This document shows, in pieces, positions 27,110 through 36,235 of a stretch of 64,000 nt of DNA (its first letter is position 1; every line of letters begins with the position of its first letter). The notes under the pieces are model-generated. The model saw nothing but the letters and a program-made list of their open reading frames with translations, did not search any database and had not been told where the DNA came from. The stretch covers positions 1 through 64,000 of the forward strand of contig NZ_LGDG01000239.1 of the NCBI RefSeq assembly GCF_001279775.1, read 5' to 3'. A program made the position numbers and the translations under genes. Source of the stretch: Streptomyces sp. MMG1533 (lineage in GTDB: Bacteria; Actinomycetota; Actinomycetes; Streptomycetales; Streptomycetaceae).

Positions 27110-27733
27110 TCATGCCTGCGGCGCGCAGCCCAGCACGTGCGCCTTCACGATCTCGGCGATCCGGGGATCCTGGCGACGGAACGCGGCCACCAGCTCCTCG
27201 TGCTCCTCCGCGTAGGACTGCTGGACCGTCCCCAGCCAGCGGATCGACAGCGCGGTGAAGACCTCGATGCCCAGGCCCTCCCAGGTGTGCAGCAGGACCG
27301 AGTTGCCCGCCGCCCGGACCAGCTCGCGGTGGAAGGCCACCGTGTGCCGCACCTGGGCCGTGCCGTCCGAAGCGCGGTCGGCCTCGTAGAGCGCCGCGAC
27401 ATGCGGTTCCAGGGCCGAGCAGTCCTCCGCCAGCCGCCCCGCCGCCAACTCCGCCGCGATCGCCTCCAGACCGGCCCGGACCGGGTAGCTCTCCTCCAGG
27501 TCGGCCGCGGTCAGGTTCCGCACCCGCACGCCCTTGTTGGGTGCCGACTCGATCAGCCGCAGCGACTCCAGCTCGCGCAGCGCCTCCCGCACCGGGGTCT
27601 GACTGACCTCCAGCTCGGTGGCGATACGGCGCTCCACGATCCGCTCGCCCGGCTTCCAGCGCCCGCTGACGATCCCCTCCACGATGTGCTCGCGGATCTG
27701 CTCGCGCAGCGAGTGGACGACGGGCGCGGTCAT
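27110..27733 (-). CDS. GntR family (FadR subfamily) transcriptional regulator
   Basis: 207 residues from ATG 27733, with AAGGAG upstream. The winged helix is at about residues 10-75 (RIATELEVSQTPVREALREL). The FCD effector domain follows, with metal-binding-type residues in HVAALYEAD, RELVRAAGN and HEELVAAFR. FadR-type FCD regulators usually bind organic acids. Position just upstream of aceE and the palindromic aceE promoter suggest control of pyruvate dehydrogenase, by analogy with PdhR of E. coli. Confidence 0.92.
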   Translation of the reverse strand: MTAPVVHSLREQIREHIVEGIVSGRWKPGERIVERRIATELEVSQTPVREALRELESLRLIESAPNKGVRVRNLTAADLEESYPVRAGLEAIAAELAAGRLAEDCSALEPHVAALYEADRASDGTAQVRHTVAFHRELVRAAGNSVLLHTWEGLGIEVFTALSIRWLGTVQQSYAEEHEELVAAFRRQDPRIAEIVKAHVLGCAPQA

Positions 27734-27968
27734 GAGGGCTCCTTAGGGAGGGGCCGCCCATCGGCCCCGGGGGCGTTTGACGTTTAGACAATAAGGCCGC
27801 GGGCCCTTGGAGGAGGGGCGCACGGGGGCGCTTTCGCGCAGGTGAGACAAGGCTTACACGCTCTCGGCTCGGCGTCTTCTGTCAAGACACGGAACCCTGG
27901 GGCCTCGATCCGTGTCGCGGTCGGCAGGGGGTCCCGCGCGGGGCGCCCTCGGCACGACGGGGGATGAC

Positions 27969-28649
27969 ATGAACATCGGGGGACGGCGGGGACCGCTGTA
28001 CTGGACGGCCGTGGCGGCCGTGATCGGCGCGCTCGTGGGGGTGACGGGCTGCCGGCAGACGCCCACCCGCGCGCAGGGGGAGCCGGGCGGTACGACCACG
28101 GAGGAGCTCAGGGGCATGGCGGGTGCGGCCCGGGGCGGCGGGCCCGGCGCCGCCTGTGTCTTCGTCAAGCCGGACGGGGCGCAGCGGTTCGGGCATGTCG
28201 GCTGGGGTTTCCGGATCACCGGGACCGACCGCTGGGTCTACGGCGCCGTCGAGAACCCGAGCGGCGAGCTGTACACCCCGCCGGGCGGCGACATCGGCGC
28301 CTGGCACGCGGAGGGGAGGTACGCGCGCATGCTCGGCGAGATGTCCCGGGACGCCCACTACCCGGGCAGGTCCGAGCACCCGTACAGCCGATACCGCTGC
28401 ACGCCCTCCTCGACGGGCGACGTGCCGGCGGCGCGGGCGATGATCCGTACCGTCGCCGAGCGGGGCTTCCTCGTGGGCGTCGACCCGAGGACCGGGAAGC
28501 TCACCTCACGGGACTGCCTGGACGCCACGTCCGACGTGCTCAAGGCGTACGGGACGCGGCGCTTTGTGCCCGCGCCGAAGCTGTCCGTCCCCAATGTGTG
28601 GGTGGAGTCGCCGGCGGGGTGGTCGGACAAGCGCCTGACGCCCCGGTGA
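27969..28649 (+). CDS. Predicted lipoprotein of unknown function
   Basis: 226 residues from ATG 27969, preceded by GGGGGA. A signal segment (PLYWTAVAAVIGALVGVTGC) ends in a lipobox with VTGC, so the mature protein would be lipid-anchored at the Cys near residue 29. The mature part has CVFVKPDGAQRFGHVGWGF and a later RDCLDATSDVLKAYG. A Cys and His in such settings recall NlpC/P60-like cysteine hydrolases, but I cannot confirm this. It is convergent with the E2 gene across a terminator. Confidence 0.75.
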   Translation: MNIGGRRGPLYWTAVAAVIGALVGVTGCRQTPTRAQGEPGGTTTEELRGMAGAARGGGPGAACVFVKPDGAQRFGHVGWGFRITGTDRWVYGAVENPSGELYTPPGGDIGAWHAEGRYARMLGEMSRDAHYPGRSEHPYSRYRCTPSSTGDVPAARAMIRTVAERGFLVGVDPRTGKLTSRDCLDATSDVLKAYGTRRFVPAPKLSVPNVWVESPAGWSDKRLTPR

Positions 28650-28655
28650 CAGCGC

Positions 28656-28689
28656 GGTGCCCCGCCCGGAACACTCCGGACGGGGCACC
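28656..28689. terminator. Bidirectional terminator between lipoprotein and E2 genes
   Basis: GGTGCCCCGCCCGGA (28656-28670) pairs with TCCGGACGGGGCACC (28675-28689) with one mismatch around the loop ACAC. Confidence 0.85.
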
Positions 28690-28707
28690 GACATGCACTA
28701 CTGAGGC

Positions 28708-30495
28708 TTACAGGCCGAGCTCGACCTCGAACTCGCCCGCCTCCAGGATCGCCTTGACCGCGGTCAGGTAACGGGCCGCGTCGGCGCCGTCCACCAGACG
28801 GTGGTCGTAGGACAGGGTCAGGTACGTCATGTCGCGGACGCCGATGACCGTGCCCTCCTCCGTCTCGATGACCGCCGGACGCTTGACCGTGGCACCGATA
28901 CCGAGGATCGCGACCTGGCCCGGCGGCACGATGATCGTGTCGAAGAGCGCACCGCGCGAACCGGTGTTGGAGATGGTGAAGGTCGCGCCGGACAGCTCGT
29001 CCGGAGTGATCTTGTTGGCGCGGACCTTGCCCGCGAGGTCCGCCGTGGCCTTGGCGATACCGGCGATGTTGAGGTCACCGGCGTGCTTGATGACCGGGGT
29101 CATCAGGCCCTTCTCGGAGTCCACCGCGATACCGATGTTCTCGGTGTCGAAGTAGGTGATCGTGCCCTCGGCCTCGTTGATCTTGGCGTTGACGGGCGCG
29201 TGGGCCTTCAGCGCCTGGGCCGCGGCCTTGACGAAGAACGGCATCGGGGAGAGCTTCACGCCCTCGCGGGCCGCGAACGCGTCCTTGGCCCGGCCGCGCA
29301 GCTTCATCAGACGGGTGACGTCGACCTCGACGACCGACGACAGCTGGGCCTGCTCGTGCAGGGCCTTGACCATGTTGTCGCCGATGACCTTGCGGATGCG
29401 CGGCATCTTGACGGTCTGGCCACGCAGCGGGGAGGCCTCCAGGACCGGCGCCTTCCTGGCAGCGGCGGCGGCCGGGGCGGCAGCGGCGGGAGCCGGAGCA
29501 GCGGCGGCGGCCTTCGCGGCCTCGGCGGCGGCGATGACGTCCTGCTTGCGGACACGGCCGCCGACGCCGGTGCCCTTGACGGTGGCCAGGTCGACGCCGT
29601 TCTCGGCGGCGAGCTTGCGCACCAGCGGGGTCACGTAGGCGCCGTCGTCACCGGAGGTGGCGGCGGGAGCCGGGGCGGCGGCCACGGGGGCGACCGGAGC
29701 CGGGGCGGCCGGCGCGGGGGCCGGAGCAGCCGGAGCCGGAGCGGGCGCCGGAGCCGCGGGGGCGGGGGCCGGAGCCGGAGCGGGCGCCGGAGCCGCGGGG
29801 GCGGCCGGGGCGGGGGCCTCGGCAGCCGGGGCCGGAGCCGGGGCGGCGGGGGCCGGAGCGGCGGCCGGAGCCGCGCCCGGGGCGCCGATGACGGCCAGCT
29901 TGGCGCCGACCTCGGCGGTCTCGTCCTCGCCGACCGTGATCTCGAGCAGCACACCGGAGGTGGGCGCCGGGATCTCGGTGTCGACCTTGTCCGTGGAGAC
30001 CTCGAGCAGCGGCTCGTCGGCCTCGACGGAGTCGCCGACCTCCTTGAGCCACCGGGTGACGGTGCCCTCGGTGACGGACTCGCCGAGCGCGGGCAGGACG
30101 ACGTCCGTGCCCTCGGCGGAGCCGCCGCCGGAGGCGGCCTCGGCGGTGGGAGCAGGGGCCGGGGCGGCCTGCTCGGTGGACGGAGTGGCCTGCGGGGCCG
30201 GCTCGGGCGTCGGCTCTGTGGCCTCAGCCACAGGCGGGGTGGCGTCAGCCGCACCCGTGCCGTCGTCGATGACGGCCAGCTCGGCGCCGACCTCAACGGT
30301 CTCGTCCTCGGCGACCTTGATGGACGCCAGGACACCGGCGGCGGGCGAGGGGATCTCGGTGTCGACCTTGTCGGTCGACACCTCGAGCAGCGGCTCGTCA
30401 GCCTCGACGCGCTCGCCCTCGGCCTTCAGCCAGCGGGTGACAGTGCCCTCGGTGACGCTCTCACCGAGCGCCGGAAGGGTTACGGAAACCGCCAT
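28708..30495 (-). CDS. sucB: 2-oxoacid dehydrogenase E2 (dihydrolipoamide acyltransferase) with two lipoyl domains
   Basis: 595 residues. Lipoyl domains lie at 1-78 (Lys43 in STDKVD) and about 131-205 (Lys170 in the same STDKVD). An Ala/Pro linker of about 90 residues follows, then the E1/E3-binding domain ([20 protein letters not shown]) and the acyltransferase core ending in [16 protein letters not shown]. The name sucB is customary, but gene context (aceE, lpdA, lipA, lipB nearby) and the equivalent mycobacterial DlaT suggest it is the E2 of pyruvate dehydrogenase, possibly shared with the 2-oxoglutarate complex. It lies 54 bp downstream of lpdA, so the two form an operon. Confidence 0.93.
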   Translation of the reverse strand: MAVSVTLPALGESVTEGTVTRWLKAEGERVEADEPLLEVSTDKVDTEIPSPAAGVLASIKVAEDETVEVGAELAVIDDGTGAADATPPVAEATEPTPEPAPQATPSTEQAAPAPAPTAEAASGGGSAEGTDVVLPALGESVTEGTVTRWLKEVGDSVEADEPLLEVSTDKVDTEIPAPTSGVLLEITVGEDETAEVGAKLAVIGAPGAAPAAAPAPAAPAPAPAAEAPAPAAPAAPAPAPAPAPAPAAPAPAPAPAAPAPAPAAPAPVAPVAAAPAPAATSGDDGAYVTPLVRKLAAENGVDLATVKGTGVGGRVRKQDVIAAAEAAKAAAAAPAPAAAAPAAAAARKAPVLEASPLRGQTVKMPRIRKVIGDNMVKALHEQAQLSSVVEVDVTRLMKLRGRAKDAFAAREGVKLSPMPFFVKAAAQALKAHAPVNAKINEAEGTITYFDTENIGIAVDSEKGLMTPVIKHAGDLNIAGIAKATADLAGKVRANKITPDELSGATFTISNTGSRGALFDTIIVPPGQVAILGIGATVKRPAVIETEEGTVIGVRDMTYLTLSYDHRLVDGADAARYLTAVKAILEAGEFEVELGL

Positions 30496-30549
30496 GGTTT
30501 CGGTTGCTCCTTACAAGTGCGGAAGTCTGGGGGTTCGTCGACCGAGGGG

Positions 30550-31938
30550 TCAGTCGTGCGAGTGGAGGGGCTTGCCGGCCAGGGCCAGGTGGGCCTCGCC
30601 GAGCGCTTCGCTCTGCGTCGGGTGGGCGTGGATGAGCTGCGCGACCTCGGCGGGCAGCGCCTCCCAGTTGTAGATCAGCTGGGCTTCGCCGACCTGCTCG
30701 CCCATGCGGTCGCCGACCATGTGGACGCCGACCACGGCACCGTCCTTGACCTGGACGAGCTTGATCTCGCCCGCGGTGTTCAGGATCTTGCTCTTGCCGT
30801 TGCCCGCGAGGTTGTACTTCAGAGCGACGACCTTGTCCGCACCGTAGATCTCCTTGGCCTTGGCCTCGGTGATGCCCACGGAGGCGACCTCGGGGTGGCA
30901 GTACGTCACCCGCGGGACACCGTCGTAGTCGATCGGAACGGTCTTCAGACCGGCCAGACGCTCCGCCACCAGGATGCCCTCGGCGAAGCCGACGTGCGCG
31001 AGCTGGAGCGTGGGGACCAGGTCACCGACGGCGGAGATGGTCGGGACGTTGGTGCGCATGTACTCGTCGACCAGGACGTAGCCGCGGTCCATGGCGACGC
31101 CCTGCTCCTCGTAGCCGAGACCGGCGGAGACGGGCCCGCGGCCCACCGCGACCAGCAGGAGCTCGGCCTCGAACTCCTTGCCGTCGGCGAGGGTGACCTT
31201 GACGCCGTCGGCGGTGTACTCGGCCTTCGAGAAGAAGGTGCCCAGGTTGAACTTGATGCCGCGCTTGCGGAACGCGCGCTCAAGAAGCTTGGAGGAGTTC
31301 TCGTCCTCGAGGGGGGCGAGGTGCTTGAGGCCCTCGACGATCGTGATGTCCGACCCGAAGGACTTCCAGGCGGAGGCGAACTCGACGCCGATGACGCCGC
31401 CGCCGAGGACGATCGCCGACTTCGGCACCCGGTCCAGGACGAGGGCGTGGTCGGAGGAGATGATGCGGTTGCCGTCGATCTCCAGGCCCGGCAGCGACTT
31501 CGGCACGGAGCCGGTCGCGAGGAGCACGTGGCGGCCCTGGACGCGCTGGCCGTTCACGTCGACGGAGGTGGGGGAGGAGAGGCGGCCCTCACCCTCGATG
31601 TACGTCACCTTGCGGGAGGCGATGAGTCCCTGCAGGCCCTTGTACAGGCCGGCGATGACGCCGTCCTTGTACTTGTGGACGGCGGGTACGTCGATGCCCT
31701 CGAAGGTGGCCTTCACACCGAACTGCTCGCTCTCGCGGGCCTGGTCGGCGATCTCGCCCGCGTGCAGCAGGGCCTTGGTGGGGATGCACCCCCGGTGCAG
31801 GCAGGTACCGCCGACCTTGTCCTTCTCGATCAGGGCGACGTCCAGGCCCAGCTGTGCCCCGCGCAGGGCCGCGGCGTAACCACCGCTACCACCGCCGAGG
31901 ATCACTAGGTCGAAAACGGTGCTGGCGTCGTTCGCCAC
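30550..31938 (-). CDS. lpdA: Dihydrolipoyl dehydrogenase (E3)
   Basis: 462 residues from GTG 31938, with GGAGG 7 bases upstream. It reoxidises dihydrolipoamide on E2, passing electrons to NAD+. The FAD motif is VILGGGSGGYAAALRGAQLG, the redox disulfide is GGTCLHRGCIPTKAL, and the active-site His lies in HAHPTQSEALGEAH near the C-terminus. It is the first gene of the lpdA-E2 operon. Confidence 0.97.
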   Translation of the reverse strand: MANDASTVFDLVILGGGSGGYAAALRGAQLGLDVALIEKDKVGGTCLHRGCIPTKALLHAGEIADQARESEQFGVKATFEGIDVPAVHKYKDGVIAGLYKGLQGLIASRKVTYIEGEGRLSSPTSVDVNGQRVQGRHVLLATGSVPKSLPGLEIDGNRIISSDHALVLDRVPKSAIVLGGGVIGVEFASAWKSFGSDITIVEGLKHLAPLEDENSSKLLERAFRKRGIKFNLGTFFSKAEYTADGVKVTLADGKEFEAELLLVAVGRGPVSAGLGYEEQGVAMDRGYVLVDEYMRTNVPTISAVGDLVPTLQLAHVGFAEGILVAERLAGLKTVPIDYDGVPRVTYCHPEVASVGITEAKAKEIYGADKVVALKYNLAGNGKSKILNTAGEIKLVQVKDGAVVGVHMVGDRMGEQVGEAQLIYNWEALPAEVAQLIHAHPTQSEALGEAHLALAGKPLHSHD

Positions 31939-32092
31939 GTCACGTCCTCCATGCATGTGCGCCACGCCGGTCTGCGGTGACCGGTCGGCGGCTGGTGTCC
32001 GGCCGCTCGTTCTTCGGCCCTTCGGTGGGGCCCTGTCCTGCCGAGCCCCATCTTCGCACTTGTCGTGGCAGGACGAGACGCCGGGCCGGTGT

Positions 32093-32119
32093 GTGAGACG
32101 TCGCACTCTTGTGTCTCAC
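32093..32119. promoter_or_regulatory. Inverted repeat upstream of lpdA
   Basis: GTGAGAC (32093-32099) and GTCTCAC (32113-32119) form a 7-bp inverted repeat with 13 bp between, about 155 bp upstream of the lpdA start. It may be an operator; no exact -10 and -35 pair is obvious. Confidence 0.4.
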
Positions 32120-32139
32120 CACAAGTCCCACGGCAAGGC

Positions 32140-32176
32140 GACGGGGCCCCGCCCTACCCGCGCGCGGGGCCCCGTC
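32140..32176 (-). terminator. pepA terminator
   Basis: GACGGGGCCCCG (32140-32151) pairs perfectly with CGGGGCCCCGTC (32165-32176) across a 13-base loop, immediately beyond the pepA stop codon. Confidence 0.8.
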
Positions 32177-32189
32177 ATCGAGAACGACC

Positions 32190-33731
32190 TCAGCCGAGGT
32201 CCCCCGCGGCGGTCAGCTCCGCCAGCCGCACCAGCGTCCGCACGGCCGTCCCCGTACCGCCCTTCGGCGTGTATCCGAACGGCCCGCCCTCGTTGAAGGC
32301 CGGCCCCGCGATGTCCAGATGCGCCCAGGTGATCCCCTCACCCACGAACTCGCGCAGGAACAGACCGGCCACCAGTCCACCGCCCATCCGCTCACCCATG
32401 TTGGCGATGTCGGCGGTCGGGGAGTCCATGCCCTTGCGCAGGTGCTCCGGCAGCGGCATCGGCCACGCCGGCTCGCCCACCTCCTCGGCGGCCTCGTGCA
32501 GCGCGGAGCGGAACGCGTCGTCGTTCGCCATGATCCCGAACGTCCGGTTGCCCAGCGCCAGCATCATCGCGCCGGTCAGCGTCGCCACGTCCACGATCGC
32601 GTCCGGCTTCTCCTCGGAGGCCGCCCACAGCGCGTCGGCGAGGACCAGCCGGCCCTCGGCGTCGGTGTTGAGCACCTCCACGGTCTTGCCGCTGTACATG
32701 CGCAGCACGTCACCCGGCCGGGTCGCGGAGCCCGACGGCATGTTCTCGGCCAGCGCCAGCCAGCCGGTGACGTTCACTTCCAGCCCCAGACGGGCGGCGG
32801 CGACCACGGCGGCGAAGACCGCCGCCGCCCCGCTCATGTCGCACTTCATCGTCTCGTTGTGGCCGGCCGGCTTGAGCGAGATGCCGCCCGAGTCGTAGGT
32901 GATGCCCTTGCCGACGAAGGCCAGGTGCTTCTTCGCCTTCGAGGAGGTGTACGACAGCTTCACCAGCCGCGGAGCCGACGCCGAGCCGGAGCCCACGCCG
33001 AGGATGCCGCCGTAGCCGCCCTTGACCAGGGCCTTCTCGTCGAGCACCTGCACCTTGATGCCGTGCTCCTTGGCCGCGGTCTGCGCGACGGCGGCGAACG
33101 CCTCGGGGTTGAGGTCGTTCGGCGGCATGTTGATCAGGTCGCGGGCGCGGTTGAGCTCCTCGGCCACGGCGGTGGCCCGCTCGATCGCCGCCTTGTAGGC
33201 GCGGTCGCGGGGCTTGCCGCCGAGCAGCGCCGCCTCGGCGAGCGGCCCCTTGGCGTTCTTGGCCTTGGCGTCGCTCTTGCCGTTCTCCTTGTATGTGTCG
33301 AAGGAGTACGCCCCGAGCAGCACGCCCTCGGCCACCGCACCGGTGTCCGCGGCGTCCGCGAGCGGCAGCGCGAACGCGGCCTTCCTGGAGCCGGAGAGGG
33401 TGCGGGCGGCCACGCCGGCGGCCCTGCGCAGCGCCTCGGCGTCGAAGCCGGAGTCCTTTTCGGGCTCGGCGCCCAGGCCCACCGCCACCACGAGCGGCGC
33501 CTTGAAGCCGGCCGGGGCGGGCAGCTTCGTCACCTCGCCCTCGGCGCCGGTGGCACCGAGGGTCTCCAGGACGCCGGCGAGCTTGCCGTCGTACGCCTTG
33601 TCCACGGCCTCGGCGCCCGGTGCTACGACCAGGTCCCCGGACCGGGACGCAGTGCCCTTGGCAACACCGATCACGATCGCGTCGGCCCGCAGGCCGGGCG
33701 CCGCGGAGGTGCTGAGAGTGAGAGCAGTCAC
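32190..33731 (-). CDS. pepA: Leucyl aminopeptidase (M17)
   Basis: 513 residues. It removes N-terminal residues from peptides using two metal ions. The M17 signature NTDAEGRLVLADAL is present, with GKGITYDSGGISLKP supplying catalytic Lys and Asp, and the MKCDMSGAAAVFA block. It lies upstream of the lpdA-E2 operon but is separated by a terminator and about 210 bp. A pepB gene sits next to dlaT in Mycobacterium as well. Confidence 0.97.
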   Translation of the reverse strand: MTALTLSTSAAPGLRADAIVIGVAKGTASRSGDLVVAPGAEAVDKAYDGKLAGVLETLGATGAEGEVTKLPAPAGFKAPLVVAVGLGAEPEKDSGFDAEALRRAAGVAARTLSGSRKAAFALPLADAADTGAVAEGVLLGAYSFDTYKENGKSDAKAKNAKGPLAEAALLGGKPRDRAYKAAIERATAVAEELNRARDLINMPPNDLNPEAFAAVAQTAAKEHGIKVQVLDEKALVKGGYGGILGVGSGSASAPRLVKLSYTSSKAKKHLAFVGKGITYDSGGISLKPAGHNETMKCDMSGAAAVFAAVVAAARLGLEVNVTGWLALAENMPSGSATRPGDVLRMYSGKTVEVLNTDAEGRLVLADALWAASEEKPDAIVDVATLTGAMMLALGNRTFGIMANDDAFRSALHEAAEEVGEPAWPMPLPEHLRKGMDSPTADIANMGERMGGGLVAGLFLREFVGEGITWAHLDIAGPAFNEGGPFGYTPKGGTGTAVRTLVRLAELTAAGDLG

Positions 33732-34074
33732 GGTGGTGAAATCTCGCTTCCGTTGAAGTCCGGTGTGGCCGAAGAAGGGTGGGTCGGCCGAGCCCGAAAA
33801 CCGACCCTAGATCCCTCTTGCGGCCGGGTCTCTACCAGGGCAGGTAAATACCCGCCATGAGCCTACGCTCGGGCTCGCTGCCGATCATTCCCATGGCAAT
33901 TCACCTTCCGGTGGCGTGATGGCCACTTCTTGATCCCCTGGGCCGGTGAGCTGAGTCACAGTCGCCTGGTTCCGGCGAGCGCACGCCTCGCCGCTTTGCA
34001 TCATTTCCACAGATCCTCCTCTGATCGACCACACGGGGATCCGGCGGGGGATTCACAGGGGGAGGGGACGACCC
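33732..34074. promoter_or_regulatory. 343-bp divergent intergenic region, pepA and the exopolysaccharide locus
   Basis: A TAGGGT -10 box for pepA lies at 33809-33804. A near-palindrome GGCAGGTAAATACCCGCC (about 33839-33857) could be an operator. The ribosome binding site GGGGGAGGGG precedes ATG 34075. The stretch 33890-34030 is less GC-rich than its surroundings (for example CTTTGCATCATTTCCACAG) and probably holds the promoter of the deacetylase gene. No coding potential was seen. Confidence 0.5.
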
Positions 34075-36132
34075 ATGGCGCATCGCGCTCACGCACACAG
34101 GTGGAGAACCACGGCCGCCGTACTGACGGCCGCCGGGCTCATGGCGCTGGGACCGGGCGCACCCGGCGCGTCGGCGGCTCAGGAGCCGCGCATCGATCTC
34201 AGGGTGCTGGTCGTGGACAACGGCGACAGCCCGGTCCGTGCCATCACCGCCCAGCTGGAGAGCACCGGCATTCCGTACACCACGGTGAACCTGAACGACG
34301 CCGACCGTGCGACCATCACGGACACGTTCCTCAGCGACACGGTGAACGGCACTCCGCGCGCCAGGTATCAGGGCGTCGTGCTGCCCAACGAGGCTCCGTT
34401 CGGGACGGGTTCGGCCGAACAGACCGCGCTGGAGACCTACGAGCAGACCTACGGCATCCCGCAGGTCGACGCCTACACCTGGGCGCACCCGGGAGTCGGC
34501 CTCGACTACACGAGCCAGGGCGGCTGGGCCGGCACCCTCGACGGACGTGAGGCGGCCGTCACCACGGCCGGCAAGGCGGGGTATTTCGGCTATCTCGACG
34601 GCGCCTTCACCTTCGAGGACAACGACTCCTCGGTACAGGAGAGCTACGGCTTCGTCGCCAAACCCCGTGCGGGCTTCACCAGTTACGTGGACATCCCGGT
34701 ACCCGCCGGGGCGGGCAGCGGCAGCCTGATCGGCGAATTCGCGCACGACGGACGCCGTGAACTCGTCGTCACGTTCGCCTACAACGAGTACCAGGAGCAG
34801 TTCCGGGTCCTTGCCCGTGGCATTGTCGAATGGCTGACCGAGGGCGTACACCTCGGGCAGAGCAGGAACTACTTTGCGGTCCATGTCGACGACGTCTTCG
34901 CGTCCGACAGCCGCTGGGACACCGAACGCAACTGCACGCCCGGCGACTTCGACTGCGTGGGCGGTGACGGCGAGGGAACCACGCCGATCCGTATGACCGC
35001 GGACGACGCGCAGTACGCGGCGCAGTGGCAGCAGGAGCACGGCTTCACGCTCGACATGGTCTACAACGCCGGCTCCGGCGAGGAGTGGAAGAGCGAGAAC
35101 GGCGGCAGTGACGCGCTCACTGACCAGCTGCTCGCCGACAAGGCCGAGTACCGCTGGATCAACCACACCTACACGCACCAGTACCTGGGCTGTGTCCAGG
35201 ACACCACGACCGTGCCGTGGAGCTGCGCCCAGAACGCCGACGGCTCGACGCAGTACATGAGCCGCGCCGACATCTCGGCGGAGATCTCGGACAACTACGA
35301 CTGGGGGCTCGCACACGGCCTCCCGCTCGACCGCTCCGAGCTGGTCACCGGCGAGCACTCGGGCCTGAGGACCCTGCCGCAGCAGCCCGACGACAACCCG
35401 AACCTGGCCGGCGCCCTCGCCGACAACGGCATCGGGTGGACCGCCTCGGACAACTCCCGCGAACCCGGGCAGCGTTCGGTCGGCAGCGGCGCGCTGACCG
35501 TGCCGCGCTACCCGATGAACGTGTACTACAACGTGGGCACCGACGCGGAGATGGCCGACGAGTACAACTGGATCTACGCCTCGGCGGCCGACGGCGGCAG
35601 CGGAGTCTGCGAGAACAACCCCACGTCCACCTGCCTCGACGAGCCGCTGGACACCGCCACCGGCTACGACGAGTACATCGTCCCGCTGGAGGCCCGCACC
35701 GCCCTCGGACACGTCGTGAACAACGACCCGCGCCCGCACTACGCCCACCAGTCCAACCTGGCCGAGGACCGGACGCTCTACCCGGTCATGGACAAGGTGC
35801 TGGCCGGCTACGCGGCCCTCTTCGCCGACAACACCCCGGTGCAGAACCTTGCGCAGAGCGCCATCGGCACCGAGCTGCAACGCCGCGCCGCCTGGCAGAC
35901 CGCTGTCGCGGGCGGCCAGGTCACCGCGTACCGCATCGGCGGGAAAGTCACCGTCACCGCACCGTCCGGGACCAGTGTTCCGGTGACCGCACCAGAGGGG
36001 ACCACCAAGCAACTGCCGCTCGGCACCACGGCGTTCGGGACGCCGTACGCGGGGCAGCGCTCGGCCTGGACCACGCCGGAGCTGCTGCAGACCGCGGTCA
36101 CGCTGAATCTGCCTCAGACGAGCGCCCCATAG
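34075..36132 (+). CDS. Secreted Agd3-like (CE18-type) polysaccharide deacetylase
   Basis: 685 residues. A signal peptide with cleavage near GASA-AQEP (about residue 35) is followed by an N-terminal region (38-260) that resembles the carbohydrate-binding part of Agd3-like proteins. The deacetylase motifs are HVDDVF (270-275, catalytic and metal-binding Asp) and NHTYTHQYL (metal-binding His364 and His368). A long C-terminal part continues the catalytic domain. Fungal Agd3 removes acetyl groups from GalNAc in galactosaminogalactan. The following genes encode Gtb3/PelF-, Sph3- and Ega3-like proteins, which supports that substrate. It is separated from pelF by 103 bp with a hairpin. Assignment rests on motifs and context; a search would settle it. 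Confidence 0.75.
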   Translation: MAHRAHAHRWRTTAAVLTAAGLMALGPGAPGASAAQEPRIDLRVLVVDNGDSPVRAITAQLESTGIPYTTVNLNDADRATITDTFLSDTVNGTPRARYQGVVLPNEAPFGTGSAEQTALETYEQTYGIPQVDAYTWAHPGVGLDYTSQGGWAGTLDGREAAVTTAGKAGYFGYLDGAFTFEDNDSSVQESYGFVAKPRAGFTSYVDIPVPAGAGSGSLIGEFAHDGRRELVVTFAYNEYQEQFRVLARGIVEWLTEGVHLGQSRNYFAVHVDDVFASDSRWDTERNCTPGDFDCVGGDGEGTTPIRMTADDAQYAAQWQQEHGFTLDMVYNAGSGEEWKSENGGSDALTDQLLADKAEYRWINHTYTHQYLGCVQDTTTVPWSCAQNADGSTQYMSRADISAEISDNYDWGLAHGLPLDRSELVTGEHSGLRTLPQQPDDNPNLAGALADNGIGWTASDNSREPGQRSVGSGALTVPRYPMNVYYNVGTDAEMADEYNWIYASAADGGSGVCENNPTSTCLDEPLDTATGYDEYIVPLEARTALGHVVNNDPRPHYAHQSNLAEDRTLYPVMDKVLAGYAALFADNTPVQNLAQSAIGTELQRRAAWQTAVAGGQVTAYRIGGKVTVTAPSGTSVPVTAPEGTTKQLPLGTTAFGTPYAGQRSAWTTPELLQTAVTLNLPQTSAP

Positions 36133-36199
36133 GGGCGCGGGGAACTGCGCGACCAGCCACGACGAGCCCGCAGCCGGGGCCCCGGGCCGCAGTTCCCCG
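36130..36199. repeat. Dispersed-type repeat with 12-bp inverted repeat between deacetylase and pelF
   Basis: The stretch beginning TAGGGGCGCGGGGAACTGCG overlaps the deacetylase stop and reads like a short repeat that recurs in Streptomyces intergenic DNA (from memory). CGGGGAACTGCG (36138-36149) and CGCAGTTCCCCG (36188-36199) are perfect complements with a 38-base loop. It could act as terminator or attenuator. Confidence 0.65.
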
Positions 36200-36235
36200 A
36201 ACGTCATCCGCTCTACAAGGGGGAACCGCGTAGCG

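Noticed and set aside
29657-29880. Ala/Gly repeat frame on the plus strand, possible antifreeze- or silk-like protein
   Set aside because: It is the complement of the Ala/Pro linker codons of E2.
28801-31908. 1035-residue plus frame opposite E2 and lpdA
   Set aside because: Shadow of two well-identified genes, rich in Gly/Arg/Leu only.
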